This document shows, piece after piece, positions 1 through 8,162 of a stretch of 12,257 nucleotides of DNA (position 1 is the first letter of the stretch; each line of letters opens with the position of its first letter). The DNA is taken from NCBI GenBank assembly GCA_014523515.1, contig JAATVJ010000416.1, forward strand, positions 1 through 12,257, written 5' to 3'. The stretch is from Nitrososphaerales archaeon TH1177. GTDB taxonomy: Archaea; Thermoproteota; Nitrososphaeria; Nitrososphaerales; Nitrososphaeraceae. Position numbers and translations under genes: made by a program. The notes under the pieces are model-generated. The model was not told the DNA's origin and did no database searches. It saw nothing but the letters and a program-made list of their open reading frames with translations.

Positions 1-693
1 ACTACTGGACTTATTCATATGTATAAAGCTATAGATTTTATTGACAAACGAAAAAGTGTTACAGCAAATCAAATACGAGATAATTATAAGAATTTCTTGC
101 TATCTTATAATAAAATTTTAGAATCAAACGATAATAAAAGACAATGGGTAGGAATTCCTAAATACACTTCAAGAAATGATATTGGAAATCTTTTTGAATG
201 GCCTACCGATTATGATGATAGAGCTATTTTAACTTTAATTTTAAACGAAGGAGAATATACAATTCCCAAACCATTTGCATTACAAGAAAATTGGCATAAG
301 AAACTTCCTAATATTGATAATGGTAAATATAATGATGAACTTGAAGATTTAATGGTGAAAGTTATTGATAAGATTAAAGGATTACATGTTATATATTACA
401 AACCTTACAAATGGTCACCAGCTATTAGAATTGAGATTTCATCTTCTGTAGCAAATGATAGTAATAGATTATATGCATTACTTCAATCAATCAAAAGCCA
501 ATGTTCTATTCCTTCTATTATGGAGCCTTATCCTCTTTATCTTGCCGACAGGATGGTTAAACATATTGCACCTGCTATTCCTGCATACAAACAGGTCTTG
601 ACAAGAAGCATGACCGAATTTGAAAAAAATGATGAAAATATATCTGATATCATTTTTATTATGCATTCATACAGAACAGAAAGTGGAATGTGA
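1..693 (+). CDS. nurA: NurA nuclease, partial (N-terminus off the left edge)
   Basis: This is the C-terminal part of NurA, the RNase H-like nuclease that partners HerA to resect DNA ends for homologous recombination. The frame is open from base 1, so the ATG at 19 is probably internal and the gene begins outside the window. Counting from that Met, NurA-like features are VGIPKYTSRND (residues 44-54) and the C-terminal block EPYPLYLADRMVK (169-181), which holds the conserved Asp (D177) typical of the family's last catalytic motif. The N-terminal catalytic Asp motif is not visible. The TGA stop overlaps the GTG start of herA, so the two are translationally coupled. The family call rests on these motifs and on the herA-mre11-rad50 context; the sequence alone is divergent. 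Confidence 0.88.
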   Translation, partial: TTGLIHMYKAIDFIDKRKSVTANQIRDNYKNFLLSYNKILESNDNKRQWVGIPKYTSRNDIGNLFEWPTDYDDRAILTLILNEGEYTIPKPFALQENWHKKLPNIDNGKYNDELEDLMVKVIDKIKGLHVIYYKPYKWSPAIRIEISSSVANDSNRLYALLQSIKSQCSIPSIMEPYPLYLADRMVKHIAPAIPAYKQVLTRSMTEFEKNDENISDIIFIMHSYRTESGM

Positions 694-2603
694 TAGATAT
701 GATTGCAAATAATATAAACAATAATAAAAACAATAATAATAATAATAATATTAAAAATAATGATTCATATTTGAATTGTGATATAAAATTAAATCAACTC
801 TTATCCGATACTGAACCAATTGGTACTATCGGATCCCCCTCATCAACCAGCGAAATAAGTTTGAATATATTACAAAATGCCGTCACTAAAAAACTAATAG
901 GAGAACTTGTAATTTTTAGATATATACAAGAATCTAAATCTCACTATTCTTTAGGACAAATTACAGAAATAGAACTCAAAAATGTACTTCTAGAAGATCC
1001 GACTATAAAGTCTGTTGCTAGACAAAGAGGCTTAGTGAATCCTATAAGTGGAATTCAAGATACACATGTAGGAAAACTGTTATGTAGTGCAGTTTTTAGT
1101 AATAATAAAGATGAGGATTTCTTTGAGACTAGTTTGTTAGGGACCGTGCCTGCTACAGGAACTTATATACATGTAACTAATGATAGTATACTAAATTCAT
1201 TACTCGAAAAATATTTAGATAAAATATTTTATCTAGGGTATGTATATGGATCACAAACTAAATTACCTATGTGGTTTAAACATTTTGGAGATGGAATTGA
1301 TGGTGCAGGAGAAGCATATCATTTAGGTATATTTGGTACAACAGGTTCTGGTAAGTCAACTTTAGCAAAGATGATTCTAATGGCATATTCCAAATATCCG
1401 GAAATGGGGCTTTTTGTATTTGATCCAGTAGGGGAATTTTCTAAAGATGTAATGTTCGATAATTCTAATGGATCAAGTCATAGATTAAAAAATAATGACT
1501 TTAGTTTAGATATTAAAGAAATACTAAACTCATTAGGAAAGAAATTTGAAATAGTCAATATAAGAAACTTAATCTTAGATAGATGGGAATTATTTGAGGA
1601 AATCTTATACGAATCTTCATTTTTTCCAAATCTGTCTATTAAAGGAGAAAATAAACGAGATGCAGTTAATGTCTTAATAAATGAAATAAAAAATAGATTA
1701 CACATAAGTCTTACTAATCTTGTTGAATTGGAATCATTTCAACAAATACTTGATATCTTGCGTAATCCTAATATTCAGCTATTAATATATTCTACCTCTG
1801 AACCAAGAGCAAGACTAAATACAGTCCTTTCAGAAATAGATGAAAATTATTTATATGAAAGATTTTGGAAGCCTATTTGTCAATTATTTCATTATAGACC
1901 AGGTGCACAAACTGTAGATTCTTTACTAAAAAGATTTACCAACGATGAAAAACCTTTAGTTATAGTAGACCTCTCCTTACAAAGTGCTCATCATCTAAAA
2001 TTAGATTATTGGAATGAAACTATACAGGCATTAATTCTAAAAAGAATCTTGTATGGTTTAATCAATTTAGGAGAAAAAAGTTGGCAACAAAATATTTCAT
2101 TAAATACCTTAGTTGTACTCGATGAAGCACATCGATTTGCAAGAAGGGAAAAATATGAAAACTCTGATTTTGAAAATTTAAGACTTACTCTCTTGGATGC
2201 GGTAAGAACAACTAGAAAATATGGATTAGGATGGATGTTTATCAGTACTTCACTTTCAAGTGTACATAAAGATATTCTCCAACAATTAAGAATAATGTTC
2301 TGTGGTTTCGGCTTATCTTTAGGAAGTGATTTGGCTACTCTAAAAGAGTTAGTATCTGATCATAATGCACTTAAACTATATCAATCATTTACTGATCCTG
2401 CAAGTTCATTTAATACTAAATCAAGAAAATATTCTTTTATGAGTCAAGGACCCATGTCACCTCTTTCTTTTGCAGGTACTCCACTTTTTCTAAATGTTTT
2501 TAATTCATCAGAGACATTTGTAAAAGAAAATAAATTACTTTCTTATAAAAAAAAGAGTATATCTAATAGTTTAACTTATACTCAGGATAATTATGATTTT
2601 TAA
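690..2603 (+). CDS. herA: HerA hexameric DNA translocase/helicase ATPase
   Basis: HerA is a FtsK-like hexameric ATPase that pumps DNA into the NurA nuclease during end resection. Residues about 40-170 match the position of the HAS-barrel N-domain. The RecA-like core has Walker A GTTGSGKST (216-224, Lys222), Walker B LVVLDEAHRFA (474-484, Asp478/Glu479), and the DAVRTTRKYGLG block (503-514) with candidate arginine-finger residues. Length (637 aa) is somewhat above the roughly 500-600 aa usual for the family. The excess is partly an Asn-rich N-terminal extension (residues 7-24) and a Ser/Lys-rich tail. The chosen GTG start gives a 4-base overlap with nurA. The ATG at 699 is an alternative that would shorten the protein by three residues and lose the overlap. 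Cytoplasmic; probably co-transcribed with nurA. Confidence 0.95.
   Translation: MIDMIANNINNNKNNNNNNNIKNNDSYLNCDIKLNQLLSDTEPIGTIGSPSSTSEISLNILQNAVTKKLIGELVIFRYIQESKSHYSLGQITEIELKNVLLEDPTIKSVARQRGLVNPISGIQDTHVGKLLCSAVFSNNKDEDFFETSLLGTVPATGTYIHVTNDSILNSLLEKYLDKIFYLGYVYGSQTKLPMWFKHFGDGIDGAGEAYHLGIFGTTGSGKSTLAKMILMAYSKYPEMGLFVFDPVGEFSKDVMFDNSNGSSHRLKNNDFSLDIKEILNSLGKKFEIVNIRNLILDRWELFEEILYESSFFPNLSIKGENKRDAVNVLINEIKNRLHISLTNLVELESFQQILDILRNPNIQLLIYSTSEPRARLNTVLSEIDENYLYERFWKPICQLFHYRPGAQTVDSLLKRFTNDEKPLVIVDLSLQSAHHLKLDYWNETIQALILKRILYGLINLGEKSWQQNISLNTLVVLDEAHRFARREKYENSDFENLRLTLLDAVRTTRKYGLGWMFISTSLSSVHKDILQQLRIMFCGFGLSLGSDLATLKELVSDHNALKLYQSFTDPASSFNTKSRKYSFMSQGPMSPLSFAGTPLFLNVFNSSETFVKENKLLSYKKKSISNSLTYTQDNYDF
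708..761 (+). repeat. AAT/AAC trinucleotide tract encoding poly-Asn in HerA
   Basis: A run dominated by AAT and AAC codons encodes 14 Asn among 18 residues (residues 7-24) just after the HerA start. Six consecutive AAT-type units lie near 737-754. Such tracts expand and contract by slippage. The extension precedes the HAS-barrel and is probably disordered. Confidence 0.85.
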
Positions 2604-2681
2604 TTGTTATATTATTATTATTATCGTTTGTAATTTAATTATTTCTTTCTTTCTTCAAAATCAAATACTGCTGTTGCTAAT
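2604..2681 (+). other. herA-mre11 spacer with pyrimidine-rich tract
   Basis: This 78-bp gap is the only real break in the resection cluster. It contains a T-rich tract around 2639-2656 (repeated TTTC units) that could act as an archaeal T-tract terminator, and AT-rich stretches that could serve as a TATA element for mre11. Neither is distinctive in such AT-rich DNA. No clear ribosome binding site precedes the mre11 ATG. Confidence 0.3.
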
Positions 2682-3950
2682 ATGAGAATAATTCACATTT
2701 CTGATACTCATCTTGGAAAGAGACCAAAAAGAACTAGAGCTTCCATTATTAATCAAGAGATTAAACCACTAGAAGATGATTTTTATAATTCTTGGAGGCT
2801 ATTTATAGATAAAATAATAAATCTTGATAAAGATGAAAAACCGGATATCATAATCCATAGTGGTGATTTTTTTGATACTCCATCAGGAACTGATTCTTCT
2901 CCACCACCAGAATTTGCAAGAAAAGTAGCTGCAGAGACATTCAAAAAATTATATCAAAATAATATTCCCATTGTTATAATTGATGGAAATCATGGTCGTT
3001 ATATGCAATATAGAATTTCACCATTAACTGAATACACCATTTTATTTGATAACGTATATCTTTTTACTTATTTTGATATAAGAGACAGTATAAGAAATCA
3101 ACAACCTTTATTCAAGGATTTTTCAAATCTAAATTTAAGAATTCATGCACATCCATCGATAGAATCAAATGACTTACCACAATTATTATCAAAATATGAA
3201 GATTGGATCTCATTACAAAACAATAACATAGATCCTAATATGATAAATGTAGGGTTAGCTCATGGAATGATAGAAAATCATACATTGCATAGTAACTTTT
3301 TGATGGGAAATTATGATTATATTGCGCTTGGAGATAATCATAAAATGCAACAAGTCAATGATAATGCATGGTATGCTGGATCAACAGAATTGTGGAGTTT
3401 TAGTGAAGAATCTTATCAAAAGGGTTATTTAATGATAGATATTGATAATTCCTTTTCTAAACCTAAAATTAGAGTAATTCCAAAACTTTTACCACAACAG
3501 AGAAAAATAGTAAAGGATGATATAGAAATTTTTTCAGATGATACTAATTTTATGGTTATTGATCGTATTAAAAATGTATTTGAGAAAAATGGACTTAATA
3601 CACATTATAATTATCAAACTGCTGCTAGAGTTAAAATTACTATAAAGGGTAATAGAAGTTATGGCTCATTTTTCAATATCAATGAAATCTCATCTTATCT
3701 AAATAGAATCACATTAAATAGCAATGAGTATAATATAGTAGAATTTATTCTAGAAACACCAAAATATTATGATAATAATATTATAAAACAAATTAAACAA
3801 GATAATATATTTATCGAATACTTAATAGAAGATCCAGAGAAAGAATTTAAGAAATATATTACATCCACTAGAAAAGATGATCTAAAAAGACATAATTTAG
3901 ATGCAGACATGCTTGGAAAACTTTTCTTTGAATCCTTAAAAAACCAATAG
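2682..3950 (+). CDS. mre11: Mre11 double-strand-break repair nuclease
   Basis: Mre11 is the Mn2+-dependent calcineurin-like phosphoesterase that, with Rad50, recognises and nicks or trims DNA ends. The phosphoesterase motifs appear in order: DTHLG (8-12; Asp8, His10), GDFFD (61-65; Asp62), GNHG (102-105; Asn103, His104), GLAHG (191-195; His194) and ALGDNH (215-220; His220). The last motif normally reads GHxH, so one metal-ligand His is replaced by Asp218. The following WYAGSTELWSF fits the Mre11/SbcD family. The C-terminal 150-odd residues would form the capping and Rad50-binding region. Length (422 aa) is normal for an archaeal Mre11. The ATG start is well supported because the first motif lies directly after it. 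The TAG stop shares its last base with the rad50 GTG start. Confidence 0.94.
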   Translation: MRIIHISDTHLGKRPKRTRASIINQEIKPLEDDFYNSWRLFIDKIINLDKDEKPDIIIHSGDFFDTPSGTDSSPPPEFARKVAAETFKKLYQNNIPIVIIDGNHGRYMQYRISPLTEYTILFDNVYLFTYFDIRDSIRNQQPLFKDFSNLNLRIHAHPSIESNDLPQLLSKYEDWISLQNNNIDPNMINVGLAHGMIENHTLHSNFLMGNYDYIALGDNHKMQQVNDNAWYAGSTELWSFSEESYQKGYLMIDIDNSFSKPKIRVIPKLLPQQRKIVKDDIEIFSDDTNFMVIDRIKNVFEKNGLNTHYNYQTAARVKITIKGNRSYGSFFNINEISSYLNRITLNSNEYNIVEFILETPKYYDNNIIKQIKQDNIFIEYLIEDPEKEFKKYITSTRKDDLKRHNLDADMLGKLFFESLKNQ

Positions 3951-6526
3951 TGATTTTTATGAAAATTTTGAAAATAGAATCAAAAAATTTCAAACCATTT
4001 GATAATATCTCAATACCATATGAGGGATATTTGGGGGAGGGATTTTTTTTTATTAAAGGTAAAAATTCAATGGGTAAAACAAGTATAATAGAGTCAATTC
4101 TATGGGGCCTTCTTGGCGAACATCTTATGGCGGAAAAAGACAGAAAATCTCTGATTAAAACTGGAGAATCTAAATGTGAAGTAGCTATTACATTTGAAAT
4201 TAGTGATATTCTATATAGAGTAATAAGAACAATTGAAGTTACAAAAAAAAGAAAATCATTTGAGAATCCTCAAAATGATTCAATAAAATCTTCTGCATTG
4301 TTATTTAAGAAAGAGAGAAATGAAGAGAAATTTATTCAACTTTGTAGAGGTCCAAATATTGTTAATCAAGAAATTGAATCACTTTTGGGAGTATATCCAG
4401 AAGTGATTGAAAAAACCGTATATATTAGACAAAAAGAAGTGGATAAACTTGCACTTGCAGATCCAAGTGAACTAAGAGAACTGATAAAGAACTTATTCGG
4501 ATTAAATGATTTTGATGATCATATAAAGAAAAATTTAAAGAATCAAGTCAATGGTGTAAATGAAGAGATTAAGGATTTAAAAATACAAATTGGAAGCCTT
4601 TTAGCAGAACAAAATGAGCTGGAAAAACAAAAACAAATTTTAAAGGAAAAAGAAAAAAAACTAGAATTAAAATTGGAAGAAATAAAAAATGATAAAGATA
4701 GTTTAATTAAATTTCCTCTTAAAGAGCAATTAGATGAAATCAAAAAATATATTGAAAATATAGAGAAATATAAAAAGGATTTAGAATATATTGAAAGAAT
4801 ACATACTTATAAAAAAGAAAATTTATTAGCACAAGAAAATAGAATTAAAGATTTTCAAGATAAAATAATTCTATTAAATTCTAAAATTGCAGAACTTTTA
4901 AAGGAGCTGCAAGAATATCCACCAAAAGATAGTATAAGAAGAGCTAGCGATATATTAAAAGGAATAGATAATGATGAAAAACAAATAAAAAATTTGATAT
5001 TAAAATCAAATGAAAAGTTAAATATAGATATTCACAAGATATCAATAAATAATGTAGAAGAACTTAAAAAAGTTAAAGAAAAAAAACAAATTGAATTAGA
5101 AAAGACTGAGAAAGATAGAATATTAAAACTATCTATCTTAGAAGAACATAAAAAACTTCTTACGTCTAATCAGCTATTATATGAAATTCAGACTAATAGC
5201 ATTGAGTATATACAAGATAGTGATAAATGTCCAATATGTAGTGGTTCTATTAATAATAAAGGAACTTTGATATCTGATTTAAAACGAGAAAGAGAAAATA
5301 TATCTAATAAAGAAAATTCAGTAAAAAAAGAAATAAATCTATTGGAAAAAAAATTAAAGAAAACTGAAACAGAACTTGAAGAAAAAAAAGAAGCAAGACA
5401 ATTAATAGAAGTTATAGATACCATCGTAAATGGAATAATAGAAAAACAATTCAATTTTTATGATGAGATAAATTCTATTCCAGAAGTTTATAAGAAATAT
5501 GATGAACTAACCAATTTAAATTCAAAGATAGTAGATGATCTTATATCTACAATAACAAAGATAGAAAATAATATTTTTTCATCTAAAGAATTAGTAAAAA
5601 ATTTTAAAGAAAGAATAGAATCTGAAAAAATTAAATTCAATCAAATGGAGAAAGAAATAAATAGATTCGATAAAGATAAAAACGATATTTTTTGTAAACT
5701 TCAATCAAATAAATTAAGTCTACAAAAATGTTGTGATAATTTAAAAGTATTAAATATTGATAATTTATTGGGAAATTTTTATTGTAATAATATTGATGAA
5801 TTAATTTCAAAAAGACTTAACATTTCAGTAAGAATTGAGGAAAAAACGAAAATTATTGAAAATATTCAAGGAGATATTTCTTTTCTGATTGAAGATATCG
5901 AGGAAAGAAGAAAGAAAATAATTAATTTAAGGACTGCAGAAGAGAAACTTAAAGAAAATGAATATTTATTAAAACATCTTCTATTTTTATTAGGAGAAGT
6001 AGATGGATTTATTTCTACAGATATTGTTGAAGGAAGATTATCTGATGTTTTAATGAAAAGTACTAATTTTTATTTAATACCTTTTACAGAAGGTAGATAT
6101 GAAATTACTAACATATCCTCCACAATGAGAAAAATAAAAGATAGAATATCTCATGGCTTAACCTTAACTTTGGTAGATAATAAAGACAACATAATAAAAA
6201 ATAAAGAACAACTAAGTGGTGGAGATGAATCAGCTCTTGGTCTTGCACTGCGGATTTCTATATCAAAGCTTATGTCAACAATCAGACCTTTCAAACATGT
6301 CGAAAAAAAAGTTCCTATGATAAATTTTATTATAATGGATGAACCTATGACCAGTCTTGACGAATTCCGTAGAAATGTGATAATGAATATTCTGATGAAA
6401 GATCAAAGCTTTAATCAGATCTTTCTTATCTCTCATGCTGAGATAAATGAAGAAGAGAATAATTATCATTCTATAGTAATTAATGATAATGAAAATTCTA
6501 AAAGAATTGTAGAATATTTTCATTAA
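3950..6526 (+). CDS. rad50: Rad50 SMC-like ATPase
   Basis: Rad50 is the ABC/SMC ATPase that embraces DNA ends with Mre11. From the GTG at 3950 the features are Walker A GKNSMGKT (37-44), a Q-loop Gln161 in YIRQKEV, two long charged coiled-coil arms (about 195-420 and 440-690), and a zinc-hook CPIC (427-430) between them that dimerises through Zn2+. The C-terminal half carries the signature LSGGD (755-759), Walker B FIIMDEP (793-799), a D-loop SLD (802-804) and the switch His829 in LISH. The signature has Asp where Glu or Gln is commoner. Length (858 aa) is typical for archaeal Rad50. The ATG at 3959 gives MKILKIESKNF, closer to usual Rad50 N-termini, and may be the true start. The GTG would give a one-base overlap with mre11. 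All key residues are intact. Confidence 0.95.
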   Translation: MIFMKILKIESKNFKPFDNISIPYEGYLGEGFFFIKGKNSMGKTSIIESILWGLLGEHLMAEKDRKSLIKTGESKCEVAITFEISDILYRVIRTIEVTKKRKSFENPQNDSIKSSALLFKKERNEEKFIQLCRGPNIVNQEIESLLGVYPEVIEKTVYIRQKEVDKLALADPSELRELIKNLFGLNDFDDHIKKNLKNQVNGVNEEIKDLKIQIGSLLAEQNELEKQKQILKEKEKKLELKLEEIKNDKDSLIKFPLKEQLDEIKKYIENIEKYKKDLEYIERIHTYKKENLLAQENRIKDFQDKIILLNSKIAELLKELQEYPPKDSIRRASDILKGIDNDEKQIKNLILKSNEKLNIDIHKISINNVEELKKVKEKKQIELEKTEKDRILKLSILEEHKKLLTSNQLLYEIQTNSIEYIQDSDKCPICSGSINNKGTLISDLKRERENISNKENSVKKEINLLEKKLKKTETELEEKKEARQLIEVIDTIVNGIIEKQFNFYDEINSIPEVYKKYDELTNLNSKIVDDLISTITKIENNIFSSKELVKNFKERIESEKIKFNQMEKEINRFDKDKNDIFCKLQSNKLSLQKCCDNLKVLNIDNLLGNFYCNNIDELISKRLNISVRIEEKTKIIENIQGDISFLIEDIEERRKKIINLRTAEEKLKENEYLLKHLLFLLGEVDGFISTDIVEGRLSDVLMKSTNFYLIPFTEGRYEITNISSTMRKIKDRISHGLTLTLVDNKDNIIKNKEQLSGGDESALGLALRISISKLMSTIRPFKHVEKKVPMINFIIMDEPMTSLDEFRRNVIMNILMKDQSFNQIFLISHAEINEEENNYHSIVINDNENSKRIVEYFH

Positions 6527-6561
6527 AATAAACATACTTTTTTAAATGATATATTCAAATT

Positions 6562-6586
6562 TGTTTGTTATTGTAAACATTTTTTT
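6562..6586 (+). terminator. Hairpin plus T-run after rad50
   Basis: TGTTTG (6562-6567) can pair with TAAACA (6574-6579) over a 6-base loop, with one G-T pair, and is followed at once by seven T (6580-6586). It lies 36 bases after the rad50 stop codon, the expected place for the end of the resection operon. The stem is short and AT-rich; the T-run alone could terminate an archaeal polymerase. An earlier T-run sits at about 6538-6543. Confidence 0.5.
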
Positions 6587-6627
6587 AATTTATTTTAAAT
6601 AACCGTTTATAGAAAAGGTTTTACCTA

Positions 6628-7268
6628 TTGAATTTAGATGATGCAATAAAATATCTCAAAGCAATAGCAATAGACCCTACAATGAATAAAATTATTAACC
6701 CTGTTGGAACATAATCTATCAAAATAAGACACAATCTCTTTCTTGCATTAGTTGAGGCAAAATCTACCAACAATTAACACGAAAAGAAGCACAATCAATT
6801 TATCAAAAATTTTTATTTCTTACTACAATAACAATGAATACTACCTTCAACCTCAATATATTATTATTATTCTGACTGCTGATAAAATAATGAAGTTGTT
6901 TGGCCTATCGAATAAAAAAATAGATAATATAAAACTTTTATCAAGTGATATAATTAAAGGAAATATAAATTTAAAATCCTTGAAGAAAAAGAGGATGAGG
7001 AAATTATCAATGAATTGACAAAATGGAAAGGAATAGGTAGAGGAACTGCAGAAATATTTTTAATATTTTGCCTTCAAAGAAAAGAAAAGATGCATTTCCT
7101 TTAAAAGAAAGACCTTGGAATTAAAAAAGCTATACAAAGGTGGTGGTACTTTAATTCTGAATATCCTGATGAAAAGTATATTATACAGCTTTCTAATATT
7201 CGGAAACCATAAGAAGTATAGCTAGTTGGTATTTGTGGAAGTCATCATCAAATTTTGATGTGATATGA
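6628..7268 (+). pseudogene. Decayed AlkA-type DNA-3-methyladenine glycosylase (HhH-GPD)
   Basis: No intact gene is present, but pieces in the three forward frames join into one HhH-GPD base-excision glycosylase in the correct order. Near 6634-6711 is DDAIKYLKAIAIDPTMNKII. A TAA at 6712 interrupts it, then the same frame gives HNLFLALVEA (6730-6759). A shifted frame gives IYQQLTRKEAQSIYQKFLFL (6762-6821). Next is LTADKIMKLFGLSNKKIDNI in the frame covering about 6870-6935, then the helix-hairpin-helix KWKGIGRGTAEIFLIFCL (about 7021-7074). After that come KDAFPL (7086-7103), DLGIKKAIQRWWYF (from 7111, with the expected catalytic Asp codon) and RSIASWYLWK (7212-7241), the usual C-terminal block. 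At least six frameshifts and one nonsense codon separate the pieces. The flanking genes are intact despite many A/T runs, which argues for true decay over sequencing error. It would have excised alkylated bases. Confidence 0.82.
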
Positions 7269-7461
7269 TGATATTATTACTATTTTAATAGTCTATATAA
7301 TAAATAGTGAGATAGAAAAAAAAGAATAAAAGATAAACTAGTAAAGGTATTTAAAAATCGTTCAAATCTATGGAATTTGTTATAATTGAAATATCTATTT
7401 CTTTTCTGACAATTCTTTAAAATATATAATGATTAATATACTATTATGAATTAAATATAAA
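7269..7461. other. AT-rich spacer before the small membrane protein
   Basis: No coding signal is visible. A short hairpin ACTATT/AATAGT lies at 7279-7292, just past the glycosylase relic. The candidate promoter for the next gene is listed separately. Confidence 0.4.
7417..7431 (+). promoter_or_regulatory. Candidate TATA box for the small membrane protein gene
   Basis: TTTAAAATATATAAT lies about 31-45 bases before the GTG at 7462. With archaeal TATA-to-start spacing of about 25 bases this predicts a short leader. AT-rich DNA gives many such matches, so support is modest. Confidence 0.35.
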
Positions 7462-7806
7462 GTGAAATTATACAAAAAATTAACAATAATTAACACTATT
7501 TTAGGAATAATAGCATCTATTATGATTTTATTCATATACTTTTTTATAAATTCATTAATTGGTATACCTCTTTTAGGGCTTTTTTTAGGAGGTACTATTT
7601 TACATGTTTTCATTTTACTTATTATTAGTTTAGCAGGAATAGTTTCTATATTTTATATAAAAAATACGAAATTCTTGGGAATAGCTTTAATTATTTACGG
7701 AATATTAGTATTAGCTACTGCTACTTTTTTTGGAATACCTGGATTTATTTTATTTGTTATTGCTGGTATACTAGCACTAAGAGAAAAAAGAATAATAAAA
7801 AAATAA
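7462..7806 (+). CDS. Small four-helix membrane protein of unknown function (DUF4064-like)
   Basis: The 114-aa product is almost wholly hydrophobic. Probable transmembrane segments are residues 7-29, about 45-66, 71-90 and 92-107, with a Gly/Leu-rich stretch (33-44) that may lengthen the second. A short Lys/Arg tail (REKRIIKK) follows the last helix and probably faces the cytoplasm. The repeated pattern LGIIASIMIL, LAGIVSIFYI, LGIALIIYGILVL and FVIAGILALREK recalls DUF4064-type small membrane proteins common in archaea and Firmicutes; this is a resemblance from memory. The start is a GTG, directly followed by an amphipathic MKLYKK. No enzyme or transport motif is seen. It has no close neighbour on the same strand, so it is probably transcribed alone. 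Confidence 0.75.
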   Translation: MKLYKKLTIINTILGIIASIMILFIYFFINSLIGIPLLGLFLGGTILHVFILLIISLAGIVSIFYIKNTKFLGIALIIYGILVLATATFFGIPGFILFVIAGILALREKRIIKK

Positions 7807-8101
7807 AAAGAAATCAAATTGAAAAAGGAATTTTTCTTTAAAATCACATCATATAAATTTAAAATGTAATAAATGCAGATAGAATGCACATGTGTGGTAT
7901 TGCCTCATCTACTATGGAAATCAAGGCATATAGTAAGTTATAGCTAATACATACAGCAGTAACATGATGAGATTATCAAATTATATCTCTTCTTTTTCAT
8001 TAATTGACAGAACTTCTCAAGCAAGTTATTTGACTAGGCAAATTTGGACAAGTTGTAGTGAGTGAATTTATACAATTTGATTTCATGTAATTTTTTTATG
8101 G
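7807..8101. other. Intergenic stretch, no gene assigned
   Basis: The first 40 bases hold a candidate terminator. Positions 7870-8060 are less AT-rich than the other spacers and contain short coding-looking scraps (a 17-codon frame starting MCGIA at 7890; LGKFGQVVVSEF around 8030). None has a recognisable family or reasonable length. An 8-bp palindrome CACATGTG lies at 7887-7894. No tRNA-like fold was found by eye. Confidence 0.4.
7821..7836 (+). terminator. Short hairpin after the membrane protein gene
   Basis: GAAAAA (7821-7826) pairs with TTTTTC (7831-7836) across a GGAA loop, 14 bases after the stop codon. The 3' arm itself is a T-run, so either structure or T-tract could end transcription. 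Confidence 0.4.
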
Positions 8102-8144
8102 AATAATGTTATTAATCAATAAACATTGAAATAACAGAATTATT
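8102..8144 (+). promoter_or_regulatory. Bulged hairpin in front of the Ca2+/H+ antiporter gene
   Basis: AATAATGTTATT (8102-8113) is complementary to 8130-8144, apart from a 3-base bulge on the 3' arm, with a 16-base loop. The left arm can alternatively pair through AATGTT with AACATT (8122-8127), giving two exclusive folds. It ends 18 bases before the ATG. It may be a leader structure or an operator; in DNA this AT-rich, chance is a real alternative. Confidence 0.3.
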
Positions 8145-8162
8145 AATTATCAAAAATACTTC

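Noticed and set aside
4543..6535. Open frames on the minus strand opposite rad50, rich in Ser and Phe.
   Set aside because: They mirror the Lys/Glu-rich coiled-coil codons of rad50, have no domain features and lie fully inside a clear gene.
6752..7018. An 88-codon open frame read as a separate small protein.
   Set aside because: Its C-terminal half is one segment of the glycosylase relic, and its N-terminal half is out of frame with the adjoining relic segments; it is not an independent gene.
7890..7943. Short frame starting MCGIA, resembling the N-terminus of class II glutamine amidotransferases.
   Set aside because: It ends after 17 codons, no further amidotransferase motif follows in any frame, and the five-residue match is too short to support a relic.
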